Positions 13,698-23,514 of a DNA stretch of 64,000 nucleotides are shown piece after piece. Source of the DNA: Prorocentrum cordatum (Eukaryota; Sar; Dinophyceae; Prorocentrales; Prorocentraceae); the NCBI GenBank assembly GCA_963575745.1, contig CAUYUJ010015718.1:35001-99000 (forward strand). The letters are read 5' to 3'. Position 1 is the first letter of the stretch; every line of letters starts with the position of its first letter. The translations under genes were made by a program, and so were the position numbers. The notes beneath the pieces are model-generated. The model saw only the letters and a list, made by a program, of their open reading frames with translations. It was not told where the DNA came from and did no database searches.

Positions 13698-13872
13698 CAA
13701 ATGGATCAAGAGAGGTATCGTGCATTGCGCACAGTGGTTTGCTACGCAGGATCTGACAGCCGACGGGCATACCAAGGGCTGTATTGATCGTCGGTTACTT
13801 CTACACGTGGTGGCGGGTAGTCAGTCATTCAAACATGAGGTAAAGCAGTATGTACCGTACAGGGTCAATTAG
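13563..13872 (+). pseudogene. Ty1/copia RNase H C-terminal remnant split by (GA)n
   Basis: The first part reads KSLSSKDLKKPTECTLLGH followed by VSWIRQMIE, then a (GA)n microsatellite of about 55 bp (13640-13695). Reading resumes in another frame with CAQWFATQDLTADGHTKG, then IDRRLLLHVV, and FKHEVKQYVPYR. The same blocks occur in the intact order in element 3 at 54190-54450 (FMSLSSKDLKK, HISWVRQMM, CDTRDMTADGHAKG, FKHDLKRRTPYR), which identifies this as the end of a copia RNase H domain. The CDTRD-like segment has become ATQDL here. It is an isolated fragment: no RT or integrase is visible upstream. Confidence 0.85.
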
Positions 13873-14917
13873 GCTGCCCCGTCTGAGACTGGCCCGAGGA
13901 GGGTCCGCGGCTGAGGCATGCAGTCTGCATGGCCACATGCGCACGTGCGCCCAGTCACGGGCCTTATGTTTTCGCGAAACCAATCGCGAACACATCTTCT
14001 TGACGCTTCGCGTATCCTCGCCAACCGTTGGCCACGGCCACCCTGGTGCCCGCGCAGTCGTCTGTGGTATGGTATCACGTTTTCTCTCTCGGAGTTGTCC
14101 GTGGCCGTCGTTGACTTTCCGACGTTTGGCGCCCCCGACGGACTTGCAGTTGTGCGCGCTGGCATTTCCCCTCAGTCTCTGTCCCCTCAGCCACCCATCT
14201 GAGGCCTCGGCCGCGCTTAGTTGTCGCCTCGTCGTCGCTCTGTTTGTTTTTTCCGCGTTTCCCTTGCCTAATTAGTCTCTGCATAGCCCGCTTTGACCTG
14301 ACTCGCCGCCGGCGCGCTCGCCCGCGGCCGCTGAACAAAAAAGTATCCTTGCCAGTTCGGTCACAAGTTCGGCACATACTTCGAGGACGACGGGTTCCTG
14401 GTGCGCCTGTGCGTGGTCGTTCGCTTCTGAGCTGCGCTGCGTCAGTCGCCTGCCCTCTTCTCGCCCGGTCGTCGCCCGCGCTCTTTTTCCCCCTGCTCTG
14501 TCGTCTGCCACACTTGCCAGCTGCTGTTCAGGCTCTCGCCCTGCACGTAGGCCTGGCTTCATTTGACTATGACGCCGCGCGGCTGTCCGCTAGCAGTCGG
14601 TAAACAAACAAGTATCCTCACCAACCTTTCCTCCGCCCGACTTGTCTCGCCGCGGTCGCGATCAAAAACATCCCCACCAGCCCATCCAGGAACGATGCCC
14701 ATGAAAGCGAACGGGGGGAGAAGAAGAGTCACGCATAGTCAAACAGCGAGGGAGGCCGGCCTGGACGGCGGAGGACACCGATCAAAGAAGGGGAAAATTC
14801 AACTAGCGTCGACCCATCGAGAATGCTTAAAGTGAGCCCCCATTAGAGCCATCTTGAGGCCCCAGAAGTCCATCGACAGCGCATAGGCGGGAAAACCACG
14901 TTCATTGATTTTCCCAA
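13873..14917. other. No supported gene
   Basis: GC-rich unique-looking sequence. A short agtatcct(c/t)(a/g)cca motif recurs near 14012, 14343 and 14610. At 14840-14917 there is a tail of the cttgggg-rich repeat (gagccatcttgaggcc, then ccatcgacagc) directly before the array junction. Confidence 0.4.
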
Positions 14918-15058
14918 AAGTTCCCAACCATCCTGTGGTGTTGGGTCTTGGTTTTGAAGAGACGTCGCCCCGCGTTCTCCTCTCGTCCTCTCCTCTCCTC
15001 TCCTCCTCTCCCTCCTCCCTCCTCCTCACACCATCATCATCGTCATCATCATCTATTT
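14918..15058. repeat. Array-edge junction sequence (minus-oriented copy)
   Basis: Begins ttcccaaccatcctgtggt, continues through a tgggtcttggttttgaagag block, a long ctcctc polypyrimidine tract and a short (CAT)n tract, then enters the 90-bp array. Read in reverse complement it matches the right-hand edge of the arrays at 28356-28500 and 38430-38585. Confidence 0.8.
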
Positions 15059-16836
15059 GGGCACACCCCTCACACGTTTCGTGGCCCCATAGGGAGCTCC
15101 GCCGAAGGCCCCAGTGCTGCCGCCCGCGTGCGTCACGCACACCGAATTCGGCACGCCCCTCACACGTTTCGTGGTCCCATAAGGAGCCCCACCGAAGGCC
15201 CCAGTGCTGCCGCCCGCATGCGTCACGCACACCCAATTCGGCACACCCCTCACACGCTTCGTGGCCCCATAGGGAGCCTGACCGAAGGCTCCAGTGCTGC
15301 CGCCCGCGTGCGTCACGCACACCCAATTCGGCACACCCGTCACACGTTTCGTGGCCCCATAGGGAGCCCCACCGGAAGCCCCAGTGCTGCCGCCCGCATG
15401 CGTCACGCACACCCAAGTCGGCACACCCCTCACACGTTTCGTGGCCCCATAGGGAGCCTGACCGAAGGCTCCAGTGCTTCCGCCCGCATGCGTCACGCAC
15501 ACGGAATTCGGCACACCCCTCACACGCTTCGTGGCCCCATAGGGAGCCTGACCGAACGCCCCAGTGCTGCCGCCCGCATGCGTCACGCACACCCAATTCG
15601 GCACACCCCTCACACGTTTCGTGGCCCCATGGGGCCCCACTGGAAGCCCCAGTGCGGCCGCCCACATGCGTCACGCACACCCAATTCGGCACACCCCTCA
15701 CACGTTTCGTGGCCCCATAGGGAGCCCCACCGAAGGCCCCAGTGCTGCCGCCCGCATGCGTCACGCACACGAAATTCTGCACACCCCTCACACGTTTCGT
15801 GGCCCCATAGGGAGCTCCACCGACGGCCCCAGTGCTGCCTCCCGCATGCGTCCCTCGCACCCAATTCGGCACACCCCTCACACGCTTCGTGGCCCCATAG
15901 GGAGCCCCACCGAAGGCCCCAGTGCTGCCGCCCGCATGCGTCCCGCACACCCGATTCGGCACACCCCTCACACGCTTCGTGGCCCCATAGGGAGCCTGAC
16001 CGAAGGCCCCAGTGCTGCCGCCCGCATGCGTCACGCACACCCAATTCGGCACACCCGTCACACGTTTCGTGACCCCATAGGGAGCTCCACCGAAGGCCCC
16101 AACGGCGGCGCTCACATGCGCATGCGTCCCGCACACCCATGTCGGCACATCCCTCACAGGTTTCGTGGCCCCATCATCCACCGGAGGCCCCAATGGCGGC
16201 GCTCACAGGCGTCACCCAACCCACACCCACCTAATTCGGCACACCCCTCACACGTTTCGTGGCCGCATAGGGAGCTCCACCGAAGGCCCCAGCGGCCGCG
16301 CTCACATGCGTCCCCGCCACCCATCCCGGCACGCCCCTCACAACAACAGGTTTCGTGGCCCCATAGGGAGCTCCACCGAAGGCCCCAGTGGCACCGCCCG
16401 CATGCGTCACCACCCGCACCGAATTCGGCACACCCCTCATACGTTTCGTGGCCCCATAGGGAGCTGCACCGAAGGCCCCAGTGGCGGCGCTCACATGCGT
16501 CCCCGCCACACATCCCAGCACACCCCTCACGCGCTTCGTGGCCCCATTTGGAGCTCCACCGAAGGCCCCAGTAGCGGCGCTTACATGCGTCTCTGTCACC
16601 CATCCCGGCACCCCCCCCGCAGCAGCATCATGTTTCGGGGACCCATAGGGAGCTCCACTGGAGGCCCCAGTGGCGGCTTTCACATGCGTTTCCGCCACCC
16701 ATATCGGCACGCCCCGCGCGTAGTTCATGTCCCCATCGGGAGCTTCACCGAATGCCCCAGTGGCACCCATCTCAGAACACCCCTCACACGCTCCGTGGTC
16801 CTATGGGGAGTTCCGCTGAAGATGAAACCCGCAGCT
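15059..16836 (-). repeat. 90-bp minisatellite array A (about 20 units)
   Basis: Units run cacacccctcacacgtttcg / tggccccatagggagc / tccaccgaaggccccagtgc / tgccgcccgcatgcgtc / acgcacacccaattcgg. Most are exactly 90 bp, so phase is kept and all frames stay open. The minus strand reads GGAPYGATKRVRGVPNWVC-type repeats. Units after about 16,090 are more variable. The reverse complement is the same family as the arrays at 25.9-30.35 kb. I regard it as a satellite, not a protein gene. Confidence 0.9.
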
Positions 16837-17262
16837 GCGGTACTGACAACTGCATATGGTTGGGTTTTTCGCCAGGCTAATTTTTGTTGGATTTCGGCTT
16901 CTTGGTGGCCTCCGGGGGAGCCTTCGTGGCCACTCGGAGCTGTCTCGGGGCGGTCTTGGGGCCCTCTTGGGGCGCTCTTGGGGGCCTTGGTATTTCTCTT
17001 GGGGCGACATAGGAGGAGATCGATAAAACAACGGGGGGGGGCTTAAATTACCCCCCCCCCCCGGGAGTCCCATGCATCGCCTCTTGGCCCCTCCTGGGCC
17101 GATCTTGGAGCGCTCTTGGGCGCTTTTGGAACCGTCCCGGGGCTCTATTGGGCGTTTCTTGGGGCCCTCGGGGGCCATCTTGGAGCCATCTTGACGCCTC
17201 GGAAGGCCATCGAAAGCATGTGCCTGACGAGGGACCCAACCATATGCAGGTGCGAGTACCGC
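16837..17262. mobile_element. cttgggg-rich unit bounded by 29-bp inverted repeats (MITE-like)
   Basis: The left arm (16837-16865) starts gcggtact and ends tgcatatggttgggt. The right arm (17234-17262) is its reverse complement with 3 mismatches in 29. The interior is one unit of the cttgggg-rich repeat found again at 38.6-39.4 and 55.1-56.2 kb, with a poly-G run and a ccatcttgacgcctcggaag tail. There is no ORF for a transposase. Array-type sequence lies on both sides in opposite orientation (minus before, plus at about 17,283-17,335), so the inverted symmetry extends beyond the 29-bp arms. No target-site duplication is obvious. Confidence 0.6.
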
Positions 17263-17801
17263 AATAGTGATTCACTTTTTCGGTAGCGATCCCTATGTGG
17301 CAACGAACCGTGCTAGGGGTGTGCCGACATGAGTGGCGTGGTACACAACGCTAACGAAAACGATTGATCTGAGTACGTAGGGAGACTGAGCGCGGGTGAA
17401 TATGCGCGCGTGCGTCTGACTGTGAATGAATCTGCGTGCGAGCGAGGCTACGTGCATGAATGCGAATATGACAAATCGTTGTGCAATTGTGTATGAATGT
17501 CCATAGTTTGACAATGGCTGTCTCTGAGTACTCGTGACGCTGGGCGTGGCCGCCGCAAGGAGCTCCCCCGGGACTTCCCGACGGCGTCGCCCGCGCGCCG
17601 CGACGCCAATGTCGGCGCGCCCCCCCGCGAGGATCGCGCCCGCTTCCTCCCCTTCCTTTACTCCCTCGTTGCCCGCGCGCTCAAAAGTCCAAGGCTGCGG
17701 GCGCAGCGCAGCGCGGAGTCCCCGCGACGCGCGCAGGTCGCGCCGGGGGGGTCCCAGCGACGCGCGCGGGTCGTCCACTGCGCGGAGCAAAGAGAGCTGG
17801 C
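17263..17801. other. Left flank of element 1
   Basis: Holds one stray unit of the minisatellite family in plus orientation (about 17,283-17,335) and then GC-rich sequence. The last 105 bp (17697-17801), ending gcggagcaaagagagctggc, are a diverged duplicate of 25787-25895 on the far side of element 1. No gene seen. Confidence 0.6.
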
Positions 17802-17909
17802 TACGCGTTTTACAAACACACTTTTACAGTAGCATCGTCAATGTACCTAGCCGCCTACACTGCATCCCTTCGTTGCATGTCATTACCATTGTTTGGCTGC
17901 AGTTTCGGC
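17802..17909 (+). repeat. Split direct repeat A1 of element 1
   Basis: 108 bp beginning tacgcgttttacaaacacac and ending ctgcagtttcggc, identical to A2 at 25287-25394. It forms the 5' end of element 1. Confidence 0.95.
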
Positions 17910-18189
17910 TCGAGAGGTTTGAGAGGCGGGCAGCCCCGCCATTCCTCGAGCCTACGAGCACACCAGCCTTTCAGGTGTTCGAGGCGCCCGCGCGCTCGCG
18001 GGCGATCGGGGCCCCGCTGGGCCCTGGAGCGCGGCCGCTGGCCCGTGCCCGCCGTGGTCGGCGGCGACGCGGGCGTGGGCCCCCCTGGGTGGCGGTCGCC
18101 GCCCCCTGCCGCGGGCGCGCTGCGCCGCGTGGCCTGGCGTCGCCACGGCGCGTGCTGGGCCTGTCGGCTGGGCCCTGGCGCTGGCGATC

Positions 18190-19719
18190 TTGGCCAGCGA
18201 GTGGGAGGCGCTCCTGCCAGGCCTGTGGGAGGCCAGCGCTGAGGAGGGGGAGAGCGACAGCGAGCCGCTCTTCGCAGTGCCCGCGGGGCGGGGAGACGAG
18301 GAGGAGCTGTTCAAGGGCAGTCGGCCTAGCTATATGGCGCCCTGGTCGCGGTGGAACCGCCTGTATCTGCTGTCGCAGTCGAAGCCGACGGGGGTGGTGC
18401 TCCTGCTGATCACCAAGGTCGGAGGGGCCAAGTCCACCGTCTGGACGGCGGTGGACCCGACGCAACGGGTGGTGCTGGTGAATGTGCGGGACAAGAAGTT
18501 CGCGCTGAGCAAGCCCAAGCAAGGGGTCGTGTGGACGGAGCATCCTGGGCTCACCGAGAAGCAGAGGGACGCCGCGCTGATCGCCTCGGAGCGCCTCATA
18601 GCACGGTCGGAGCTGAAGGAGGCCGAGGCACGCACGGAGAAGGTGAAGCAGGGTCAGAAGAAGAAGAAGTCGAGCTCCAAGACGGCGATGGCTAGCTGGA
18701 TGTTCAAGGGAGTGAGCACGGCTGCTGTGGCCGGCTGGAGCTACCGCACCGCAGGTGCGTGGGGCTCTGCGGCCTTCCTGGGCTGGCGCGTGTGGCGGTA
18801 CCTAGAGCTTGGGTCGTGGATGAGCAGCGGGTACCACACCATGAAGGCAGGTTTCCAGGCGTTCGAGGACCTACAGTCCGTGATGGAGCTGGTCAGCGAC
18901 ATGTACGAGAACGGGGATCTGGAGAAGATCGCCTGCGCGATCGGTGGTGTCGCGGTGGCAGGGTACATGATCTGGATGTACTCCACCTACAGCGCCGAGG
19001 GCCGAGGTGACAGCTCGGACAGCGAGAGCGACAGTGACGACGGGACGGCCATCATCGGGGGACGGGACATGACCGACAGCGACGAGGAGCCCGATGCGAA
19101 GGCCTTGTTCTCGGAGCTGGCGAGGGGCCAGGCGGAGCTGGCCTCAGCGGTGGTCGACCTGAAGGGCCGGATGCGGGTGGAGGCCGAGGCCAGGTTGCCG
19201 GCGCCGCCCCCTGCTCAGGCGCCCGCTCGCCAGGCCACGCGCCGAGAGGAGTCCCCAGAGGGGGCTCGGACGCCTGGCGGGTCGGAGCCGAGCGGGGGCG
19301 ACATCGACGCCTTCATTCGGAAGCTGAACGAGCACGAGGGCGTCGTGGCCAGGGACTCGGCGAAGGCGACGGCGGGCTCGGCGACCCCTGTGAGCAGCAG
19401 TGGGAGCAGCGGCTCGTGGGAGAAGGTCGGCGCCGAGTTTGACGATCCCGTGAAGGACCAGATCGTGCAGCTGAAGCTGGAGTCCACCAACCCGAAGGAC
19501 AGCCTGTTGACGGTGCTGCAGCAGTACCGGCCCGCGGTGGGCGGTCAGGTCGGCGGGGTCCGGACTCGGGTCGCGCCGACGGTGCTGGCGAAGCTCTACC
19601 GTGGAGGTCGGACGGCCCGCGTAGAGACGCAGGAGTGGCTTCGCAGCAAGGAGCTGCAGGGCGCGACGGTGGCGAACGAGGTGAACATGCTGGCCATGGT
19701 GCTGGACCGTATGATCTGA
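18190..19719 (+). CDS. Element 1 ORF1, gag-like protein
   Basis: Open frame of 509 codons in the first position of the element, where the gag-like ORF of such elements lies. I assign it from position and layout, not from a recognised domain. Visible features: a Lys-rich segment (KQGQKKKKSSSK), two hydrophobic stretches (TAAVAGWSYRTAGAWGSAAF and IACAIGGVAVAGYMIWMY), a Ser/Asp acidic segment (SDSESDSDDG), a possible coiled coil after it, a Pro/Ala-rich linker, and a C-terminal region with LAKLYRGGRTARVETQEWL. The start is uncertain: 18190 is TTG, the frame is open back to a stop at 17920, and the first in-frame ATG is at 18334. The frame stops just after MLAMVLDRMI, but a plausible continuation (INSQASELTCLRLYSIWKAY) lies in the next frame to 20012. 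Confidence 0.7.
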   Translation: MASEWEALLPGLWEASAEEGESDSEPLFAVPAGRGDEEELFKGSRPSYMAPWSRWNRLYLLSQSKPTGVVLLLITKVGGAKSTVWTAVDPTQRVVLVNVRDKKFALSKPKQGVVWTEHPGLTEKQRDAALIASERLIARSELKEAEARTEKVKQGQKKKKSSSKTAMASWMFKGVSTAAVAGWSYRTAGAWGSAAFLGWRVWRYLELGSWMSSGYHTMKAGFQAFEDLQSVMELVSDMYENGDLEKIACAIGGVAVAGYMIWMYSTYSAEGRGDSSDSESDSDDGTAIIGGRDMTDSDEEPDAKALFSELARGQAELASAVVDLKGRMRVEAEARLPAPPPAQAPARQATRREESPEGARTPGGSEPSGGDIDAFIRKLNEHEGVVARDSAKATAGSATPVSSSGSSGSWEKVGAEFDDPVKDQIVQLKLESTNPKDSLLTVLQQYRPAVGGQVGGVRTRVAPTVLAKLYRGGRTARVETQEWLRSKELQGATVANEVNMLAMVLDRMI

Positions 19720-20012
19720 TCAATAGCCAGGCATCTGAGCTGACCTGCCTGAGGCTCTACTCGATCTGGAAGGCCTACGAGCGGGTCCAGTGCAGGGCCG
19801 ACTGGCAGAGGCCCAAGCAGCAGAACGGGGGGAAGTGGAAGTCCAAGGTCGACTGGAGTCTGGCGGAGGAGTACTTGAGGCTGGACGGGGATCGGGACAG
19901 CGAGAACCTGAAGGCCGATGAGGAGGTCCTGGAGAAGCTGAGGCGCCGCGCGACCCTCAACAAGCACCTGAGCGCAGGTGGCGGTGGGGCAGGCGGCGCT
20001 GACGGCGAATAG
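19720..20012 (+). CDS. Shifted continuation of element 1 gag-like ORF
   Basis: Continuing in the frame one base back, sequence after the ORF1 stop encodes INSQASELTCLRLYSIWKAY, then ERVQCRADWQRP, and a charged helix-like tail ending GGGGAGGADGE. This reads as the natural C-terminus of the gag-like protein. It would be reached by a -1 shift near 19711, or the shift may be a mutation or sequencing error. There is no separate start codon that makes sense. Confidence 0.5.
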
Positions 20013-20313
20013 GTTGCGGCCGGTGCGATCGTGGTAACCACTGGCCAAGAGCGTGCTACAGGCACCTCACCACGCTGCTTGGAGGGGTCGGCAATCCATC
20101 GCCGCCCACCTCCCGTCGTCATTCTGGTCGGGTTCTTCGGGTGCCTGCTGGGCTGGGTGTTCATCGAGCGTGTCTGGGAGGGCCCCTCCGCCCAGGCGAT
20201 TTTCGAGCCTGAGGAGGTCATCTTCGACCTGCTCGAGGCTCCACTGCCGCAGGCAAGTCAACCAGTGCGTCGTGGTGCAGGACACCAGGTGGAAGCTTTC
20301 CCAGGCGTTGTGA

Positions 20314-23300
20314 ATGGATCCTCGAGAGCGCGATCCGCTGAGATCCCTCCCCGACCTCCCCTTTCCACTGAGTGCGAGGAGATCAAGTGCGGGTTTGAGT
20401 TCTGTCAGCCTGCGTGTTACGTGGAGGCGGGTGGGGAGGACGGTTTCGGCGATCAGGAGTATGGCTTCGGGCTGTGCGAGTGGCTGGCTCACTCCATCCC
20501 CGCTGAAGACGGAGGAGGTGGCGAAGGAGAAGTGGACAGCGAGCAGCCCGCTCCAGAAGAGGATCGTGAGCGACATCTGGGATCGGCACGCCGTGCGGGC
20601 GGGCTGGGGTACCATCAGCGACGGCAGGGTGGCTCTTGGCCGCCTCGAGGAGACGACGGGCAGCGGCTACTTCACAACGGTAAGGAAGATGGAGATGGAG
20701 AAGAAGAAGGTGACGAGGTACATGAAGGGGGATCTGTGCCCCCTCCGAGCAGGCCAAGTCTCCCTACCCACCCCGGGTACGGCGCCTCTTCGTGTCCAGG
20801 ACCTCTCGGCTTGTGCAGGGAGCTATATCGACTTGTGCCAGAGGCTGATGATCAAGAGCCCTGGCGAGGTGGACTGGGAGCGATACGAGAGGACGAGGAG
20901 CTACTCGGACCCGGCGCTGAGAAGCAGGACCGAGAAGCTGGAGCTCCTCGCGCGTATGTACCAGGCGGGGATGCTCGACTACGTGAAGGAGGTGAGGGAG
21001 AAGGTCGGTCTGTTCACGGTGGCCAAGGATGTCGACCCCGACTCAGGGGTAGTGCTCAAGAGCCGCTTGATCTGGGACTGCCGCAAGGTCAACGTTCTTT
21101 TTCACGAGCCTCCGTGGGTGCCGCTTGGGAGTCCCGCAGGGCTGGCCCTGCTGGAGTTGGACGAGGTCATACTGCATGGGCGGCGGCTCTTCTCCTTCCA
21201 GGGCGACGTACCGGATTGGTTTTATCGACTGCACTGGGGCTCGGAACTGGCGGAGTTCTTTGTCGTGGAGGGTGTGTCGCCGCAGGAGCTGTACCAGTAC
21301 GGTCAGGAGAAGGGCCTGAGCTTCAGGGTGCCTTTGGATACGGAGATCGGTCTTGGAGCAGCGAGCCTGGTGATGGGCTCGGCCTGGGCGGTCTTCTTGG
21401 CCCATACTTGTCTGGAAGCGAGCTTCGAGTCATTGCGGGCACCGAGTATTACCTACGGGAAGCCGACCCCAAGCTTTCGGAGCCCGACGTCAACCACTCG
21501 ACCTTCGTTGCAGCAGGGGGATCTTCCCCCAAGCGTGACCGAGGCGGTGGAGGACGGGACGGCCGAGGAGGTGGCGGCGACGCTCATCCTGATGCTCTAC
21601 ATCGACGACTACATAGGTTTTACTTTGAAGGGCCCAGGCGAGGAGGAGGACATCGTGAAGGACAAAGAGGAGGTAAAGGCGCTCCTGAACAGCAAGGGCC
21701 TCGCCATCCACAAGGAGGACTGGGGAGAAGGGCTCAGCGCAGGGCTGGGACTCACGATACCTACGGCCAGACCCAATGTCCTGAGGGTCCAGACGAAGAA
21801 GTTGGCGGAGCTGGTCTTGGCGACAGAGGCGTTACTGACGGAGGACGCTGCTCAGCCAGCAGTCTTGTCGTGTCTGGTGGGCCATTGGACGTGGACCATG
21901 ATGGTGTTCAGGCCCGCGTTTGCTATTTTGGACGAAACCTACAGATGGGTTCGGAGCTGGGAGCTGGAGGAGGCGGTCGTGCCCAGGAGGTTGCCCGAGA
22001 TCGTCAAGAGCGAGCTCGCGGCCCTGGTCAGCCTCTCGATCTACATGGAGGCGGACCTGGAGGCCCCCTGGTGGCCACGCGCGTACATGACGGACGCCTC
22101 GGAGAGCGGATGCGGAGCCCTGGCCTGCGACTGCGATCCCGAGGAGGCGAGAGCGGAAGCGGCACGGGGGACGGAAGGTGTCTGGGGCCCCATGGTGGAG
22201 GATTTGTACACCGAGGTGGAGAGGACGGTGGAGGCCGAGGGCGACGAGGAGGACTTGCCGGCCCGACCCCAGGCTGGTCGCCCGGGGGTGCTGGAGTTGT
22301 TCTCGGGATCGTCGAGGTTGCTGGATGCCGTCAAGGACCTCACGAACTCCTGGGGGGAGGCGTGGGACATCTCGGAGGGGGCCGAGTACGACGTGCTGGT
22401 GTGCGAGAACCTGGAGCTGCTGCTGAGGAGGCTGCGGCAGGGGTGGTACTGGTGGGTTCACCTGGCGCCGCCCTGCGCCACCTTCTCGAAAGCTCGGGTG
22501 CCGCCCTTGAGGTCAGCCGAACACATCTGGGGGCTGCCCACTTTGGACGGGCAAAGTCAGACCAAGCTCGAGGAGGGCAACCTGCTGTGTATCGTGGCGG
22601 TGGAAGTGTTGAAGGTCTGTGTGACGCTGGCGATCCCCTTCACCTTGGAGAATCCCTCGGGGAGTTACATCTGGGCTTTTCCGCCGCTGGTGGAGGTGTT
22701 GGGAAAGGCAGACGTCTGGAGGGTGGAGCTGGACTACTGCATGTTTGGCGAGGTCTGGAAGAAGCCCACCGCGTTTGTCACGAGCGTGAGGGAGATGACG
22801 AGGCTGGCGAGGAAGTGCACAGGCACTTTCCGCTGCTGCAGCCGCACGCGGGGGCCTCATCAAGAGCTGAGGGGCAAGTCGCCGTCCGGGCTCAGGTGGA
22901 CACAGCTGGCATGCGCGTGCCCACTCGAGCTCTGCAGGTGCTACGCCGAGGTCATGAGGGAGCTCGAGCCCGCGTGGGAAACGATGCCAGTGGGAGCCCG
23001 TCTGAGACTGCGAGGAGGCAGGACCCAGATTGCCAAGGCAACGGGGACGACCATGCCCCTCAGGCCTGTGTGGCTGGAGCACCACTGGCACGTCCTCTTC
23101 TGCGGGAGGTGGGGGCACCAGGAGCACAACAACATCCTGGAGCTGCGGACGGTGGTGGCCACGCTGAGGCATCTGAGCAGGACCTCGCAGGCGTGGGGGC
23201 ACAGAATCCTGATCTTCACGGACTCGCTCGTGTCGCTGGGGGCGTTGCAGAAGGGGCGCTCTTCGGCGAAGGACGTCCTCCACCTGTGCCGCATCGCGGG

Positions 23301-23514
23301 GATCATCCAGATGGTGTGCAGGATCAGGGGCTACTACCGCTGGGTCCCGTCGGAGCTGAACCTGGCGGACGGGCCCTCGAGGGGGCTGCCCGTCGGCGCG
23401 GCGGAGGAGACGGTCAAGCTGCACGTTGCCCGAGGGGTGCCTCGGAGGCTGCAGCGGCTGTTGCATCAGCATCGAGGCCCTCAAGGCTCAGCCGCTGGGT
23501 CAGTGCACTTGTAG
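20314..23514 (+). CDS. Element 1 Pol: RT, RNase H with inserted C5-methyltransferase-like domain
   Basis: 1066 codons from an ATG that directly follows a stop in the same frame. RT fingers carry LFTVAKDVDPDSGVV and SRLIWDCRKVN. Motif A is QGDVPDWFYRL, motif B region is LVMGSAWAVFLAH, and the catalytic motif is YIDDY at residues 429-433. RNase H begins with MTDASESGCGAL (about 592-603) and resumes with ILELRTVV (catalytic E about 943), IFTDSLVSLGAL (D about 970) and NLADGPS (D about 1019). Between these halves, residues about 657-930 hold a methyltransferase-like domain: GVLELFSGSSRLLDA, APPCATFS (C about 721), LENPSG (E about 779), DYCMFGEVWKKPT (807-819) and PLELCRCYAEV. The protein would copy element RNA into DNA; activity of the methyltransferase-like part is inferred only. 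It overlaps a longer open frame in the frame one base back that becomes the recombinase. Confidence 0.9.
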   Translation: MDPRERDPLRSLPDLPFPLSARRSSAGLSSVSLRVTWRRVGRTVSAIRSMASGCASGWLTPSPLKTEEVAKEKWTASSPLQKRIVSDIWDRHAVRAGWGTISDGRVALGRLEETTGSGYFTTVRKMEMEKKKVTRYMKGDLCPLRAGQVSLPTPGTAPLRVQDLSACAGSYIDLCQRLMIKSPGEVDWERYERTRSYSDPALRSRTEKLELLARMYQAGMLDYVKEVREKVGLFTVAKDVDPDSGVVLKSRLIWDCRKVNVLFHEPPWVPLGSPAGLALLELDEVILHGRRLFSFQGDVPDWFYRLHWGSELAEFFVVEGVSPQELYQYGQEKGLSFRVPLDTEIGLGAASLVMGSAWAVFLAHTCLEASFESLRAPSITYGKPTPSFRSPTSTTRPSLQQGDLPPSVTEAVEDGTAEEVAATLILMLYIDDYIGFTLKGPGEEEDIVKDKEEVKALLNSKGLAIHKEDWGEGLSAGLGLTIPTARPNVLRVQTKKLAELVLATEALLTEDAAQPAVLSCLVGHWTWTMMVFRPAFAILDETYRWVRSWELEEAVVPRRLPEIVKSELAALVSLSIYMEADLEAPWWPRAYMTDASESGCGALACDCDPEEARAEAARGTEGVWGPMVEDLYTEVERTVEAEGDEEDLPARPQAGRPGVLELFSGSSRLLDAVKDLTNSWGEAWDISEGAEYDVLVCENLELLLRRLRQGWYWWVHLAPPCATFSKARVPPLRSAEHIWGLPTLDGQSQTKLEEGNLLCIVAVEVLKVCVTLAIPFTLENPSGSYIWAFPPLVEVLGKADVWRVELDYCMFGEVWKKPTAFVTSVREMTRLARKCTGTFRCCSRTRGPHQELRGKSPSGLRWTQLACACPLELCRCYAEVMRELEPAWETMPVGARLRLRGGRTQIAKATGTTMPLRPVWLEHHWHVLFCGRWGHQEHNNILELRTVVATLRHLSRTSQAWGHRILIFTDSLVSLGALQKGRSSAKDVLHLCRIAGIIQMVCRIRGYYRWVPSELNLADGPSRGLPVGAAEETVKLHVARGVPRRLQRLLHQHRGPQGSAAGSVHL
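22285..23100 (+). other. C5-methyltransferase-like domain nested in element 1 RNase H
   Basis: Domain inside the Pol ORF. Motif-I-like ELFSGSSR, motif-IV-like PPCATFS with the candidate catalytic cysteine, motif-VI-like ENPSG, then C-M-F-G and KKPT. The QxRxR motif of classical C5 methyltransferases is not recognisable. Spacing is 58 residues from Cys to Glu and 30 from Glu to the second Cys. Related domains occur in elements 2 and 3. Confidence 0.75.

Noticed and set aside
14799-16193. 464-codon minus-strand ORF with 30-residue repeats, resembling a repeat protein
   Set aside because: The DNA unit is exactly 90 bp and stop-free in several frames on both strands, and related arrays with 88-89- or 77-bp units keep no phase, so selection on a protein is not supported.
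17834-18189. Small ORFs beginning in A1 of element 1 (for example 17841-18242)
   Set aside because: They start inside the terminal repeat and run through GC-rich leader in a frame different from gag; no domain or conserved feature supports them.
20031-23489. First two thirds of the 1572-codon frame that ends in the element 1 recombinase
   Set aside because: It overlaps the RT/RNase H ORF in the adjacent frame and reads as Gly/Arg-rich shadow sequence; only the part from about 23,490 is real.
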